A stretch of DNA of 52,828 nt from an uncultured Eubacteriales bacterium (GCA_900542395.1 UQNM01000005.1:1-52828); one strand, 5' to 3'. Shown: positions 42,846 to 52,140, counted from the stretch's first letter. The notes: generated from the sequence alone by a model not told the origin. Translations and numbers: made by a program.

Positions 42846-45800
42846 ATGAGCCGAGTCAGAAGAATCTATGCGGAAAAGCGCCCCGGTTATGACGTGGCCG
42901 CCCGTCAGCTCTGCCAGGAGCTGCGCGAGGCGCTGGGCACGGAGGCGATTTCCCATGTGCGTATTTTCCAGCGCTATGACGTGGAGGGGCTGAGCGACGC
43001 GGCGTTTGAAAGCGCGCGCGGCATCATCTTCTCCGAGCCGAACGCCGACACGCTCTATGATGAAACCCTGCCTCAACTGGACGCTCAACTGCTCGCGGTG
43101 GAGTATCTGCCCGGCCAGTATGACCAGCGCGCGGACAGCGCCGCCCAGTGCCTGCAGCTGCTCAGCCCGGAGCAGGCGAAGCCGAAGGTGGCCTGCGCGA
43201 AGGTTTACGCCATCGAGGGCAACGACGTGACGGGCGAAATGATGGAGGCCGTCGCGCACCATGTCATCAACCCGGTCGAGGCGCGCCGCGCGAGCATGGA
43301 GAAGCCGGAGACGCTGGAAATGCGGGCCGACGTGCCCGCCGACGTGGCGGTTATCGAAGGCTTTACGCAGATGAGCGACAAGGCGCTCGGCGAGATGGTG
43401 GCGCGCATGGGCATGGCGATGAGCGCGGAGGATCTCTGCTTCTGCCGCGATTATTTCCGCGACACCGAAAAGCGCGACCCGAGCGTGACCGAGCTGCGCG
43501 CCATCGACACCTATTGGTCGGATCACTGCCGCCACACGACCTTCCTCACCGCCATCGACGAGATCACGTTTGACGACGGCCGGTTCGCCGCGCCGGTCAA
43601 GGCCGCCTACGAGCTGTATGTGGAAACGCGCAAGGACGTTTACGGCGCGCGCAAGAAGGATATCTCGCTGATGGATATGGCGACGCTCGGCGCAAAGGCG
43701 CTGCGCAGGATGGGCAAGCTCGACGACCTCGACGCTTCCGACGAGATCAACGCCTGCTCCATCGTCGTCACCGCGAACGTGGACGGCAGGGACGAGCCGT
43801 GGCTCATCATGTTCAAAAACGAGACCCACAACCACCCGACGGAGATCGAGGGCTTCGGCGGCGCGGCGACCTGCCTCGGCGGCGCGATCCGCGACCCGCT
43901 CTCCGGCCGCAGCTACGTCTATCAGGCGATGCGCATCACCGGATCGGGCGACCCGCGCGTGCCGTACAGCCGCACCCGCGCGGGCAAGCTGCCCCAGCGG
44001 CGCATCACCACGACCGCGGCGCAGGGCTATTCCAGCTACGGCAACCAGATCGGCCTCGCGGCGGGCAAGGTGCAGGAATACTATCATCCGGGCTTTGTCG
44101 CCAAGCGCATGGAGCTGGGCGCGGTGATCGCCGCGACCCCGCGCGACCACGTGCGCCGCGCGCAGCCCGAACCGGGCGATATCGTGATGCTGCTGGGCGG
44201 GCGCACCGGCCGCGACGGCTGCGGCGGCGCGACGGGCTCCTCCAAGGCGCACAACGCGCAGTCGCTCACGACCTGCGGCGCGGAGGTGCAGAAGGGCAAC
44301 GCGCCGACCGAGCGCTGCATCCAGCGGCTGTTCCGCCACGCGGAATTCGCGCAGATGATTAAGCGCTGCAACGACTTCGGCGCGGGCGGCGTGTGCGTCG
44401 CCGTCGGCGAGCTTGCGCCCGGCCTTGTGATCGAGCTGGACGCCGTGCCGAAGAAATACGAGGGGCTGGACGGCACGGAGCTGGCAATTTCCGAATCGCA
44501 GGAGCGCATGGCCTGCGTCATCGCGCCGAATATGCTTGAGCGCTTCAAGCAGATGGCCTACGAGGAGAATCTGGAGGCGACGCAGGTTGCCGTCGTCACC
44601 GAGGAAGCGCGCCTTGTGATGCACTGGCGCGGCAAGACGATCGTGGATCTCTCCCGCGCGTTTCTGGATACGAACGGCGTGACCCAGCACGCCGAGGCGG
44701 AAGTCGCCGCGCCGGACGAGGCCGCGCCGTATCTGACGAAAAAGCCGGATTTCGCGAAGGATCGCACCGTGCGCGAGGCGTGGCTGGCGATGCTCTCCGA
44801 TCTCAACATCTGCTCGCAGAAGGGGCTTGTCGAGCGGTTTGACGGCACCATCGGCGCGGGCACGATCCTCGCGCCCTACGGCGGCGTGTACCGCGACAGC
44901 CCGAACGAGGCCATGGCCGCGCTGATTCCCACGCCGGGCGAAACGACGACCGCCACCCTGATGAGCCACGGCTACGACCCGGACTTGAGCACGTGGAGCC
45001 CGTTCCACGGCGCGGTCTACGCCGTCACCGAATCGCTGGCGAAAATCTGCGCGGCGGGCGGCGACGTCTCCCGCGCGCGGCTGACGTTCCAGGAATATTT
45101 CGAGCGCCTGAATCGCAATAAGCTCAGTTGGGGCAAGCCGGCGGCGGCGCTGCTCGGCGGCCTGAGCGCCCAGCTCGGCTTTGGAACGGCCTCCATCGGC
45201 GGCAAGGATTCCATGAGCGGCACGTTTGAGGATATTCATGTTCCGCCGACGCTTGTTTCCTTCGCCGTGGGCATGGTGGATGCGCGCAACGTCGTCTCCA
45301 CCGATCTCAAGGGCGCGGAGGGACATCGGCTGGCGCTGCTGACGCTGCCGGTGGACGACGCGCTCGTGCCGGAATACGACAAGGCGCTGATGCTCTATGA
45401 ATCCCTGCATCAGGCGATTCTGCGCGGCGACGTGCTCAGCGCGCACACGGTCGGCCGCGGCGGCATTGCGGCGGCGGTGACGATGATGGCGATGGGCAGC
45501 CGCATCGGCGTGAAGCTGACGGACGTGGCGGAAGAAGCGCTGTTCCTGCCCGCTTACGGCGGCATTGTGGTCGAGCTGAAGGCGGGCGCGCCCGTTCCGG
45601 CGGGGCTGCGCGAAATCGGCGTGACCACCGAGAGCGCGACGCTTTCCGCCTGCGGCATGACCCTCAGCCTCTCCGAAGCGCACGGCGCGTGGAGCGAGCC
45701 GCTGGAGAGCGTCTTCCCGACGGAAGCGAAGGCCAAGCACACGACCGCGCCGTTCATCCCCTGCGAGACGCGCAGCGCCGCGCGAGCGAAGCTGCAAATC

Positions 45801-46601
45801 GCCAAGCCGCGCGTGTTCATCCCGTCCTTCCCCGGCACGAACTGCGAGCTGGACAGCGAAAAGGCGTTCCGCCGCGCGGGCGCGGAGACGGATGTGTTCG
45901 TCTTCCGCAACCTGACGGCGAAGGGCATCGAGGAATCCGTCGAGGCGCTGGTCAAGGGCATCAACGCCGCGCAGATCGTGATGCTGCCGGGCGGCTTCTC
46001 GGCGGGCGACGAGCCGGATGGTTCCGGCAAGTTTATCGCGACCGCGCTGCGCAACCCGCGCATCATGGAGGCGATTATGAACCTGCTGAATCAGCGCGAC
46101 GGCCTGATGCTGGGCATCTGCAACGGCTTCCAGGCGCTCATCAAGCTCGGCCTCGTGCCGTATGGCGAGATTCGCACGATTAGGGAGGATGACCCGACCC
46201 TGACCTACAACACCATCGGCCGCCACGCCGCCACGCATGTGCGGACGGTTGTTTCCTCCGTCAAATCCCCGTGGATGGCGGGCGTGAACGTCGGCGACGT
46301 CCATCAGGTCGCGATTTCCCACGGCGAGGGGCGCTTCGTCTGCCGCGAGGCGCAGCTCAAGCAGCTGGTGGCCAACGGCCAGATCGTCACGCAGTATTGC
46401 ACCATCGACGGCGTGCCCGCGGTGAAGATGCCGGAAAACCCGAACGGCTCGTATTGGGCGGTCGAGGGCATTTGCTCGCCGGATGGCCGCGTGCTGGGCA
46501 AGATGGGGCACAGCGAGCGCATCGGCGCGAACGTCGCCCGGAATATCCCCGGTGAAAAGGACCAGAAGATTTTTGAATCCGGCGTGGCGTATTTTGGGTA
46601 A
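42846..46601 (+). CDS. purL: Phosphoribosylformylglycinamidine synthase, large single-chain form
   Basis: At 1251 residues this is the fused form of the fourth step of purine synthesis, converting FGAR to FGAM with glutamine and ATP. AAGGAGGAAC precedes the ATG. The synthase part shows SDHCRHTTFLT near residue 225, FKNETHNHPTEIEGFGGAATCLGGAIRD near 320 and GGTGRDGCGGATGSS-like text (GRTGRDGCGGATGSS) near 455. The C-terminal glutaminase begins VFIPSFPGTNCELD near 990 and has the nucleophile in MLGICNGFQALIKLGL and His/Glu in the HGEGRF segment. Separate purQ and purS are thus not needed. No other pur genes adjoin it. Confidence 0.97.
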   Translation: MSRVRRIYAEKRPGYDVAARQLCQELREALGTEAISHVRIFQRYDVEGLSDAAFESARGIIFSEPNADTLYDETLPQLDAQLLAVEYLPGQYDQRADSAAQCLQLLSPEQAKPKVACAKVYAIEGNDVTGEMMEAVAHHVINPVEARRASMEKPETLEMRADVPADVAVIEGFTQMSDKALGEMVARMGMAMSAEDLCFCRDYFRDTEKRDPSVTELRAIDTYWSDHCRHTTFLTAIDEITFDDGRFAAPVKAAYELYVETRKDVYGARKKDISLMDMATLGAKALRRMGKLDDLDASDEINACSIVVTANVDGRDEPWLIMFKNETHNHPTEIEGFGGAATCLGGAIRDPLSGRSYVYQAMRITGSGDPRVPYSRTRAGKLPQRRITTTAAQGYSSYGNQIGLAAGKVQEYYHPGFVAKRMELGAVIAATPRDHVRRAQPEPGDIVMLLGGRTGRDGCGGATGSSKAHNAQSLTTCGAEVQKGNAPTERCIQRLFRHAEFAQMIKRCNDFGAGGVCVAVGELAPGLVIELDAVPKKYEGLDGTELAISESQERMACVIAPNMLERFKQMAYEENLEATQVAVVTEEARLVMHWRGKTIVDLSRAFLDTNGVTQHAEAEVAAPDEAAPYLTKKPDFAKDRTVREAWLAMLSDLNICSQKGLVERFDGTIGAGTILAPYGGVYRDSPNEAMAALIPTPGETTTATLMSHGYDPDLSTWSPFHGAVYAVTESLAKICAAGGDVSRARLTFQEYFERLNRNKLSWGKPAAALLGGLSAQLGFGTASIGGKDSMSGTFEDIHVPPTLVSFAVGMVDARNVVSTDLKGAEGHRLALLTLPVDDALVPEYDKALMLYESLHQAILRGDVLSAHTVGRGGIAAAVTMMAMGSRIGVKLTDVAEEALFLPAYGGIVVELKAGAPVPAGLREIGVTTESATLSACGMTLSLSEAHGAWSEPLESVFPTEAKAKHTTAPFIPCETRSAARAKLQIAKPRVFIPSFPGTNCELDSEKAFRRAGAETDVFVFRNLTAKGIEESVEALVKGINAAQIVMLPGGFSAGDEPDGSGKFIATALRNPRIMEAIMNLLNQRDGLMLGICNGFQALIKLGLVPYGEIRTIREDDPTLTYNTIGRHAATHVRTVVSSVKSPWMAGVNVGDVHQVAISHGEGRFVCREAQLKQLVANGQIVTQYCTIDGVPAVKMPENPNGSYWAVEGICSPDGRVLGKMGHSERIGANVARNIPGEKDQKIFESGVAYFG

Positions 46602-46613
46602 GACAACATAATC

Positions 46614-46653
46614 AAAAGGGCACATCGTGTTTTTTTCGCGGTGTGCCCTTTTT
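46614..46653 (+). terminator. Intrinsic terminator after purL
   Basis: AAAAGGGCACA (46614-46624) pairs with TGTGCCCTTTT (46642-46652) around a T-rich loop. Confidence 0.85.
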
Positions 46654-46658
46654 CGATC

Positions 46659-46685
46659 AAACTTTTTCCTGCGTCCGAGCGTATA
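46659..46685 (+). promoter_or_regulatory. Candidate ECF-type promoter of the second sigma module
   Basis: AAAC at 46659-46662 and CGTATA at 46680-46685 are 17 bases apart, matching the SigW-like pattern TGAAAC-N16/17-CGTATA. No good sigma-A boxes lie in this gap. Autoregulation by the sigma factor at 46733 is inferred. Confidence 0.5.
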
Positions 46686-46732
46686 TAGGGTGAAGGATTC
46701 TTCAAGCAACAAAACGAAAGGAGGAGCGGCGT

Positions 46733-47212
46733 ATGGAATCCAATGCGTTTTCCCGCATCGCAGAGGAAAATATGCAGGGGCTTTATCGACTCAGCTTCAG
46801 CATTTTGCATACGCGCCACGACGCGCAGGATGCGGTTCAGCAGGGTCTGCTCCGTGCATGGGAAAGACGGGAGACGGCGAGACCCGAACAGATTCGCGCA
46901 TGGCTGACCCGGATTGTCATCAACGAATGTCATAACATCCAGCGCAAACGCATGCGTGTGGTGCTGATGGGTGAAATGCCGGAAATGGCCGCGCAGGAAG
47001 ATACATACGAGGCGGAAGCGGAACTGCGAAGCGTCATAGACAGTCTGCCGGAAAAACTGCGTGTGCCGCTGCTGCTGCGCTATATGGAGTGTTATTCGGA
47101 AACGGAAATTGCGCAGACGCTCGGCGTGCCGGTGACGACCGTGAAAAACCGGCTTTTTCGCGCAAGGCGCGCGGTGCGCGCCAAGTTCGACGAGGAGGTG
47201 ACGTTTGAGTGA
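46733..47212 (+). CDS. ECF-type RNA polymerase sigma factor (second of two)
   Basis: This 159-residue sigma factor follows AAAGGAGGAG. Region 2 is visible as LYRLSFSILHTRHDAQDAVQQGLLRAWERRET, then RAWLTRIVINECHNIQRKRMR. Region 4 is IDSLPEKLRVPLLLRYMECYSETEIAQTLGVPVTTVKNRLFRARRAVR, a clear helix-turn-helix. Its TGA overlaps the GTG of the membrane partner. Compared with the factor at 29547, region 2 is closer to the ECF consensus. A candidate ECF promoter upstream suggests that it activates its own transcription. Confidence 0.93.
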   Translation: MESNAFSRIAEENMQGLYRLSFSILHTRHDAQDAVQQGLLRAWERRETARPEQIRAWLTRIVINECHNIQRKRMRVVLMGEMPEMAAQEDTYEAEAELRSVIDSLPEKLRVPLLLRYMECYSETEIAQTLGVPVTTVKNRLFRARRAVRAKFDEEVTFE

Positions 47213-49293
47213 AACGTGTGATCGACGAAAAGACGCTGAAAGCGCTTTATCCGCCGATGGAAACGGCGTTTGAGGCGCAGATGCGTCAAACCCTGCGCAG
47301 CCTGCCCGTTGGGCGCAGACATCGAGGCGCGCGGCGCAAACCCGCCGCGGTTTTGGTTGCGGCGGCGGTGCTCGTGCTGCTGGCGGCAACGGCGCTGGCC
47401 ATTGCGGCACTCAGCGGATTTTTTACAGAAGCGACGGCGCTGCCGCTAAATAGCAGCTATATGGAAAATTGGTCGCTGGGCGAAAAGGAGGCGGTGGCGG
47501 CGCTGCTGGTCCAATACGATTTGCCGGAGGACGGCGCGGCGTGGGAAGACGCGCTGCAAGAGAGCGGTGCAAAGCGGCGCGAGGCGGCGCTGGACGCGCT
47601 GTTTATCGAGCACTATGCGGTAACCTCCGGCGGAAGACGGAACATATCGCTGCACAGCATCATGCAGCAGGAACTGGGCGAGCTTGACCCGGAATGGAGT
47701 TTGGAACAGAAGGCAGCGTATTCTGCGCTGGAAAGCGAATTTGAACTGGGCGGCGCCGACGAGGACGTCAACCTCCTGCCGGGGGAAAACGACATCCCGC
47801 GCGAGGAGGCCGTGCAAATCGCCAAAGACGCGATTCAGGCGGCGTTCGGCCTTACGGATGAGCAGATGGAAAACGCCGCGCTGTGGGAACTGAGCTTTTT
47901 GGTGCATCGCTCGGAGTTGGGCGTGAAGCCGCCGTATTATTCCGTGTGCCTTGCGATTTGCGACGAGGCGAATGTGTGGAAAGCCGAATACGCGGCCATT
48001 TCCGGCGCGGGCGAGGTGCTCACGAGCGCGGACGGTTACCTTGGCGTGGAATCTCCGCAGGAAGCGGCGGCGGCGCTTCATACGGTTGCGTATTACCAGT
48101 CGGATGCGTTCGATCAGGACAGAGCGCGCGAGCTGGCGCGCCATGGGCAGACGATCACGGCGATTGAGCCGCAGATCGTCACATGGGAAAATCAGCGAAT
48201 TGACGAGCTGCTGACCCTGCAAAACGGAACGGTTTTGGTTGCGGGGCGGGAAATGGCGGAAAACAACCGGGATACGCGCCGGGTGTTCGCCGCCTGCATA
48301 AACGAAGATGGAGAGACGATCTGGCGCGCGACCCTCGACGCGCAGGAGAACGAACAGTGCAGCGTTACCGGCGCGATGCAGTTGGAGGACGGCCGGCTTC
48401 AGTTGATGCTCAACCGAAGCCGCGAGGTGAACCATGAGTTTGAATACGATCTCTATGAACTGGCGACGCTGAGCGAGGACGGGAAGCTGCTGGACAGGCG
48501 GCAGCTTCCGTCGGCCAGCGCGCTCAGCGGGCTGGATGCGGGCAGTCAGGAGGTTCTTTTCTGCGATCCGGGTCACGGCGGGCTGATTGTCAGCGGCTCG
48601 GTCGGAACGAAAAACACGCCGTTTTATGCGCAGGTGGATGATCGCGGCGACGTGGTTTTTCATCTGGATATGGGCGATATGCGCGAAACAGTCACACGTC
48701 TGTATGCGACGCGGGACGGCTATGCGCTCGTCGGTTGGGACAAGGCCGAGCAGAGAACACGGATGGCTTTTTACGACACGCAGGGGCAGAAAATCCGGGA
48801 AGCCGAAGCGGATGCGCTGCCCGCGGGCTTCCATGTGACGAGCCTGTACCCGCAGGCGGATGGCACGATGTGGGCGGCGGATGATTCGCTGACAGCGGCA
48901 GAGGTGCAGAAGCTGCTCCGCCTGGATGAAAACGGGCGCGTCATGGAGGAATATGCCATGAATGAGAACATGGGCGCGTCAGCGTTTCAGGAGGCCTTTA
49001 TGCGCGTTGGCGGCACGGTTGCCCTGCTCAACCGCCATAAAACGAGCAGAGACGAGCAGACGAGCGCCACCCATTGCGGATTGATGGTTCTTCGAAACGG
49101 CAGGATGGAGGAAATGTATGTGCGCGGCATGGACTGGAGCGACCTCGATTTCAGACGCCCCAAGGCGGCGGCATTTTCTCCGGAGAGCCGCAAGGTGTTC
49201 ATATTCCAGCTCGGCGGACAGGACTATATCGCCGAAACGGGCGGATTTACCCCGGCTCTGTCTCAATGGGCGATTGTAGAATTGCCGGAATAA
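47209..49293 (+). CDS. Single-pass membrane protein with PepSY-like and propeller-like ectodomain, probable anti-sigma regulator
   Basis: This 694-residue protein starts with GTG at 47209, overlapping the sigma stop. The cytoplasmic N-terminus (about 1-45) contains Y.P....FEAQMRQTLRSL, resembling the partner of the first sigma factor. One membrane helix lies at about 46-68. The ectodomain first shows a PepSY-like stretch (AVQIAKDAIQAAFGLTDEQ...YYSVCLAI, about 203-250). After residue 320 come repeated beta-strand units with text such as ETIWRATLDAQEN, FYAQVDDRGDVVFHLD and GYALVGWDKAEQR, suggesting a beta-propeller. I infer an extracellular sensor that releases the sigma factor. The ligand is unknown. 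Confidence 0.75.
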   Translation: MKRVIDEKTLKALYPPMETAFEAQMRQTLRSLPVGRRHRGARRKPAAVLVAAAVLVLLAATALAIAALSGFFTEATALPLNSSYMENWSLGEKEAVAALLVQYDLPEDGAAWEDALQESGAKRREAALDALFIEHYAVTSGGRRNISLHSIMQQELGELDPEWSLEQKAAYSALESEFELGGADEDVNLLPGENDIPREEAVQIAKDAIQAAFGLTDEQMENAALWELSFLVHRSELGVKPPYYSVCLAICDEANVWKAEYAAISGAGEVLTSADGYLGVESPQEAAAALHTVAYYQSDAFDQDRARELARHGQTITAIEPQIVTWENQRIDELLTLQNGTVLVAGREMAENNRDTRRVFAACINEDGETIWRATLDAQENEQCSVTGAMQLEDGRLQLMLNRSREVNHEFEYDLYELATLSEDGKLLDRRQLPSASALSGLDAGSQEVLFCDPGHGGLIVSGSVGTKNTPFYAQVDDRGDVVFHLDMGDMRETVTRLYATRDGYALVGWDKAEQRTRMAFYDTQGQKIREAEADALPAGFHVTSLYPQADGTMWAADDSLTAAEVQKLLRLDENGRVMEEYAMNENMGASAFQEAFMRVGGTVALLNRHKTSRDEQTSATHCGLMVLRNGRMEEMYVRGMDWSDLDFRRPKAAAFSPESRKVFIFQLGGQDYIAETGGFTPALSQWAIVELPE

Positions 49294-49296
49294 GCG

Positions 49297-49332
49297 AAAC
49301 CCCTTCCGAACCCGCGTGTCGGAAGGGGTTTT
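49297..49332 (+). terminator. Intrinsic terminator after the second sigma module
   Basis: AAACCCCTTCCGA (49297-49309) pairs perfectly with TCGGAAGGGGTTT (49319-49331), then TTG. Confidence 0.85.
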
Positions 49333-49378
49333 GTCTGTGCGGCGAACGCATCGACAGGCGAAGGAGAGCGTGCGAGGT

Positions 49379-49408
49379 GGGGCGGGCGCGCAATGCGCGC
49401 CCCTACGG
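49379..49408. repeat. Short REP-like palindrome
   Basis: GGGCGCGC AAT GCGCGCCC (49384-49402) followed by CTACGG. Read on the minus strand it is GTAGGGGCGCGC..., a form that I recall as a widespread dispersed repeat in gut Clostridia. Confidence 0.5.
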
Positions 49409-49430
49409 TACAGGCACAAAAAAAGAAGGC

Positions 49431-49814
49431 TCATTCGCCTTCCGGGTGGATATCCGATTGTTTATCGCTCTGCGCCACGACGCGGCAAATCTCGAGCATC
49501 AGCCGCTGGGACGCGGGCGAGCAGCCGTTGGCGATTGCGGCGACGCTCTGGCCGAGCGATTCCGAACCGCGGCTCGGGCGCTGGGAAAAATCCTCCCCGA
49601 TCATGCAGCCGTTGAGCAGGGCGGACAGCGAAACGTCGAGAACGGAAGCAATCTGCGCCAGCATCTCCAGCGAAATCGGGCGTTCGCCCCGCTCCAGACG
49701 GCCGAAATGAAGCTGGGAAATTTTCAGACGGTCGGCGGCTTCCTCCTGCGTGATGTCAAGCGCTGTGCGCGCGGCGCGGATATTGCGGCCGATGGCCTTG
49801 AACGAAACGAGCAT
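49431..49814 (-). CDS. XRE-family helix-turn-helix regulator
   Basis: This 127-residue DNA-binding protein has an N-terminal HTH_3 domain: IGRNIRAARTALDITQEEAADRLKISQLHFGRLERGERPISLEMLAQIASVLDVSLSALL, residues about 8-67. The C-terminal 60 residues are unassigned but contain a helix (SPASQRLMLEICRVVAQ) common in small XRE regulators. GGGAGGAA on the minus strand supports the start at 49814. A palindrome in its promoter region suggests self-regulation. It is downstream of the kinase gene on the same strand, separated by 160 bases with its own promoter. Confidence 0.88.
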   Translation of the reverse strand: MLVSFKAIGRNIRAARTALDITQEEAADRLKISQLHFGRLERGERPISLEMLAQIASVLDVSLSALLNGCMIGEDFSQRPSRGSESLGQSVAAIANGCSPASQRLMLEICRVVAQSDKQSDIHPEGE

Positions 49815-49839
49815 GTCGAGTTCCTCCCGGGCGGATTGA

Positions 49840-49853
49840 TGATATAAATATCA
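49840..49853. promoter_or_regulatory. Palindrome in the promoter region of the XRE gene
   Basis: TGATAT AA ATATCA is a 6-2-6 inverted repeat overlapping the likely -10 (minus-strand TATATC) with TTGAGC 18 bases further upstream. A probable operator for the XRE protein itself. Confidence 0.5.
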
Positions 49854-49974
49854 TATCCCGAAAGGCTCAAAATGAACACGTCCCATTGTGTCAGATCATG
49901 TCAGAGGGGATGGAAAGACGGCGGGATTATTTTGCAAATCGGGATGCGCGGGGCGGGAGGGCGCGTTTTGCGCG

Positions 49975-51279
49975 TCACAGGCTCAGCAGAATGTGGGCGC
50001 TGAACACGCCGTCCTTCGCAGCAATGGAGAGCGTGCCGTTGTGGCGCTTGACCGTCGCGGCGACGGAGGCCAGACCGACGCCGTGATCCTTTTTATGCGA
50101 GGTGGGCAGGCCGTTTGGGGCGAAGGCGATTTCGCCGACATAGCCGTTTTCCACGGACAGGCCGAGCATCGCGCCGCCGATCATGCCGGAAACCACCCGA
50201 ACCTCCCGCGCCTCGACGGGCAGGGCGCAGACGGCGCGCAGCGCGTTTTCCAGCAGATTGCCCAGCATCATGCACAGATCGACCTCGTCGAGCGGCAGGC
50301 GCTCGGGCAGATCGAGCCGCCAGGATATCTGCGTGTTCTGGGTCTCGGCGATGCGCTGATAGTGGCCGGCAATCGCGTCCAGCGCGGCGTTGGCGCAGAG
50401 CATCGTGTGCGGGGAGGCCAGCCGCCCCTCGTATTCGGCCAGATAGTCGTTCAGCTTGTCGTATTTCTTCGCCTCGCTCAGCCCGGCGATCACGTGCAGA
50501 TGCTGGCGGAAATCGTGGCGGAGCTGCCGGGTCGCGTCCATGTGCTCGCGCAGCTCGCGATAGCGCGTGTTTTCCATGCTCAAAAGCTGGTTCTGCGCGT
50601 ACAGCTCGGCGGCCTCGCTCATCCTTCGGGTGGTGAGATAGACGAAGTAATAAAACCAGAACAGAAGGCTCAGAAAGCTGACGAGCAGCACGATGGTGAT
50701 TTTCCGCACGCGCCCGGTCAGCACGACGGCGGGGGATAGCGGCGTCATCCAGATGAACAGGCCGGTCAGAAACAGCGGCGCGGCGAACAGCGCCCGCCAG
50801 ATGGCGCTGAAGCTGACGTTGCAGAGCATCCAATGGATTTTCCTGCGGAAGAGCAGCGAAAAAACCAGCAAAACGGCGAACGCGAGGGCCAGACTGATCA
50901 GCCCGGAGGGGAGCGTGAACACCGGCTGGTCGTTGTGCAGCTCGAACGGCGCGCAGAGATAGCAGTTCAGCGTGGCGGAAAAGGAGACGAGCATCGTGGC
51001 GGTGAAAAAGACGAACAGCGCCTTGGACGGCGGCAGCGCGACCGATTTCAGATAGAGCAGCAGAAAGAGCAGCAGGGCGGGGAGCACCAGCGCGTTGACG
51101 GAAAGCTGAAAGCGGCAGCAGGCCAGCGCGCCGATTCCGACGAACGCCGTGACGCCCAAAGCGCCGAACGCGGCGAGCTTTTTGAGCGGCAGGCGCAGAA
51201 AGCCGGAAAGCGGCAGATAGCACAGCAGCGTAAACGGACAGCAGATGGCCAATTTGGCGGCATAGCGGGCGAAAAGCAT
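49975..51279 (-). CDS. Membrane sensor histidine kinase, GHKL/AgrC-like
   Basis: This 434-residue kinase has six or seven membrane helices in the first 215 residues, then a short coiled linker. The phosphoacceptor box is LRHDFRQHLHVI near residue 255, and the GHKL ATPase domain shows MLGNLLENALRAV (N box, near 340) and HGVGLASVAATV (G box, near 405). Two starts are possible: 51288, in ATGA overlap with the regulator stop, or 51279, which has AAAAGGGG 9 bases upstream; I use 51279. Kinases of this type usually sense peptides or envelope stress and phosphorylate a LytTR regulator, which is the preceding gene. Confidence 0.92.
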   Translation of the reverse strand: MLFARYAAKLAICCPFTLLCYLPLSGFLRLPLKKLAAFGALGVTAFVGIGALACCRFQLSVNALVLPALLLFLLLYLKSVALPPSKALFVFFTATMLVSFSATLNCYLCAPFELHNDQPVFTLPSGLISLALAFAVLLVFSLLFRRKIHWMLCNVSFSAIWRALFAAPLFLTGLFIWMTPLSPAVVLTGRVRKITIVLLVSFLSLLFWFYYFVYLTTRRMSEAAELYAQNQLLSMENTRYRELREHMDATRQLRHDFRQHLHVIAGLSEAKKYDKLNDYLAEYEGRLASPHTMLCANAALDAIAGHYQRIAETQNTQISWRLDLPERLPLDEVDLCMMLGNLLENALRAVCALPVEAREVRVVSGMIGGAMLGLSVENGYVGEIAFAPNGLPTSHKKDHGVGLASVAATVKRHNGTLSIAAKDGVFSAHILLSL

Positions 51280-51284
51280 GGTCG

Positions 51285-52004
51285 TCATCCCCTTTTCATG
51301 CGCTTGATCTGGTATTCGGAGAAGCGGTTGACTAAATCGAGCCGGTTGCGCTGGCGCAGGGGGAAGCGCAGGCCGTCGGTCAGCAGGATGCTGTCGCCGT
51401 CGAGCTTGAGCGCCTCGTCCATGTTGACGAGCACGCCGCGGTTGCAGGGTAGAAAGCGCTCGTCCCCGCGCAGGGCGGCCTCCAATTCGGCGAAGGTCTG
51501 CGAGCATTTCAGGCATGCGCCGGAAACCGTGAACACGTCCAGTGCGTGCCCGTGGGAGGCGACGGCGACAATCTGCCCGTGCGGCAGGCGGATGGTCTGG
51601 CGCGGCAGGTGGATTTCGACGAGCTGCTCGTTCTCCTCCATCAGCCGAATCGCCCCGGAAAGCACGTGATCGAGCCGGGCGGCGCTGTAAGGCTTCACCA
51701 GATAATCAAACGGGTGAACCGGAAACGCATCGAACGCATATTCCTTCGAGGAGGTCAGGAAGACGATCAGGCAGCGCGCGCTCCGCTTGCGCACCCGCTG
51801 CGCGACCTCGATGCCGTTCATGCCCTCCATGCAGATATCCAGAAAGACGAGCGCGTCGTCCCCCGGCGTAAAGCCGCTCAGAAAAGCTTCCCCGCCGTCA
51901 AAACAGGCGACGCTCGCGCCGTCCGGAACGCGAGCCAGCAGATCCTGCCGGAGCAGCTCGCGCGCCTGCGCCTGGTCATCGACGATGGCAATGCGTATGT
52001 TCAT
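51285..52004 (-). CDS. Response regulator of the LytTR (LytR/AlgR) family
   Basis: This 239-residue regulator has a receiver domain with acidic pair D9-D10, phosphoacceptor D56 in FLDICMEGMNG, and Lys in YLVKPYS near residue 105. A C-terminal LytTR DNA-binding domain (about 135-235) contains the typical RGVLVNMDEALKLDGDSILLTDGLRFPLRQRNR segment. GGAGGAAGG on the minus strand places the start at 52004 rather than 52013. The kinase overlaps or closely follows it. The divergent exported-protein gene carries repeats in its promoter that may be its target. The minus-strand promoter region shows TATACT (52046-52041) without a good -35 box. Confidence 0.94.
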   Translation of the reverse strand: MNIRIAIVDDQAQARELLRQDLLARVPDGASVACFDGGEAFLSGFTPGDDALVFLDICMEGMNGIEVAQRVRKRSARCLIVFLTSSKEYAFDAFPVHPFDYLVKPYSAARLDHVLSGAIRLMEENEQLVEIHLPRQTIRLPHGQIVAVASHGHALDVFTVSGACLKCSQTFAELEAALRGDERFLPCNRGVLVNMDEALKLDGDSILLTDGLRFPLRQRNRLDLVNRFSEYQIKRMKRG

Positions 52005-52095
52005 GGCAAACACCCTTCCTCCGCAAGTGACGATAGACTCAGTATACCATAAACGGCCGCGCGCCGCGCGTATATATTTGGGGAAAACGCCTACT

Positions 52096-52140
52096 GTTCG
52101 TGCAGAAAAAACGTCGTTCGTGCAAAAACGCTTGCACGAA
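52096..52140. promoter_or_regulatory. Direct and inverted repeats, candidate LytTR operator
   Basis: GTTCGTGCA occurs at 52096-52104 and 52116-52124, 20 bases apart and each followed by an A-rich tract and ACG. An inverted copy TTGCACGAA lies at 52132-52140 and overlaps the -35 box. LytTR proteins bind paired direct repeats about two helical turns apart, so the spacing fits. Confidence 0.6.
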
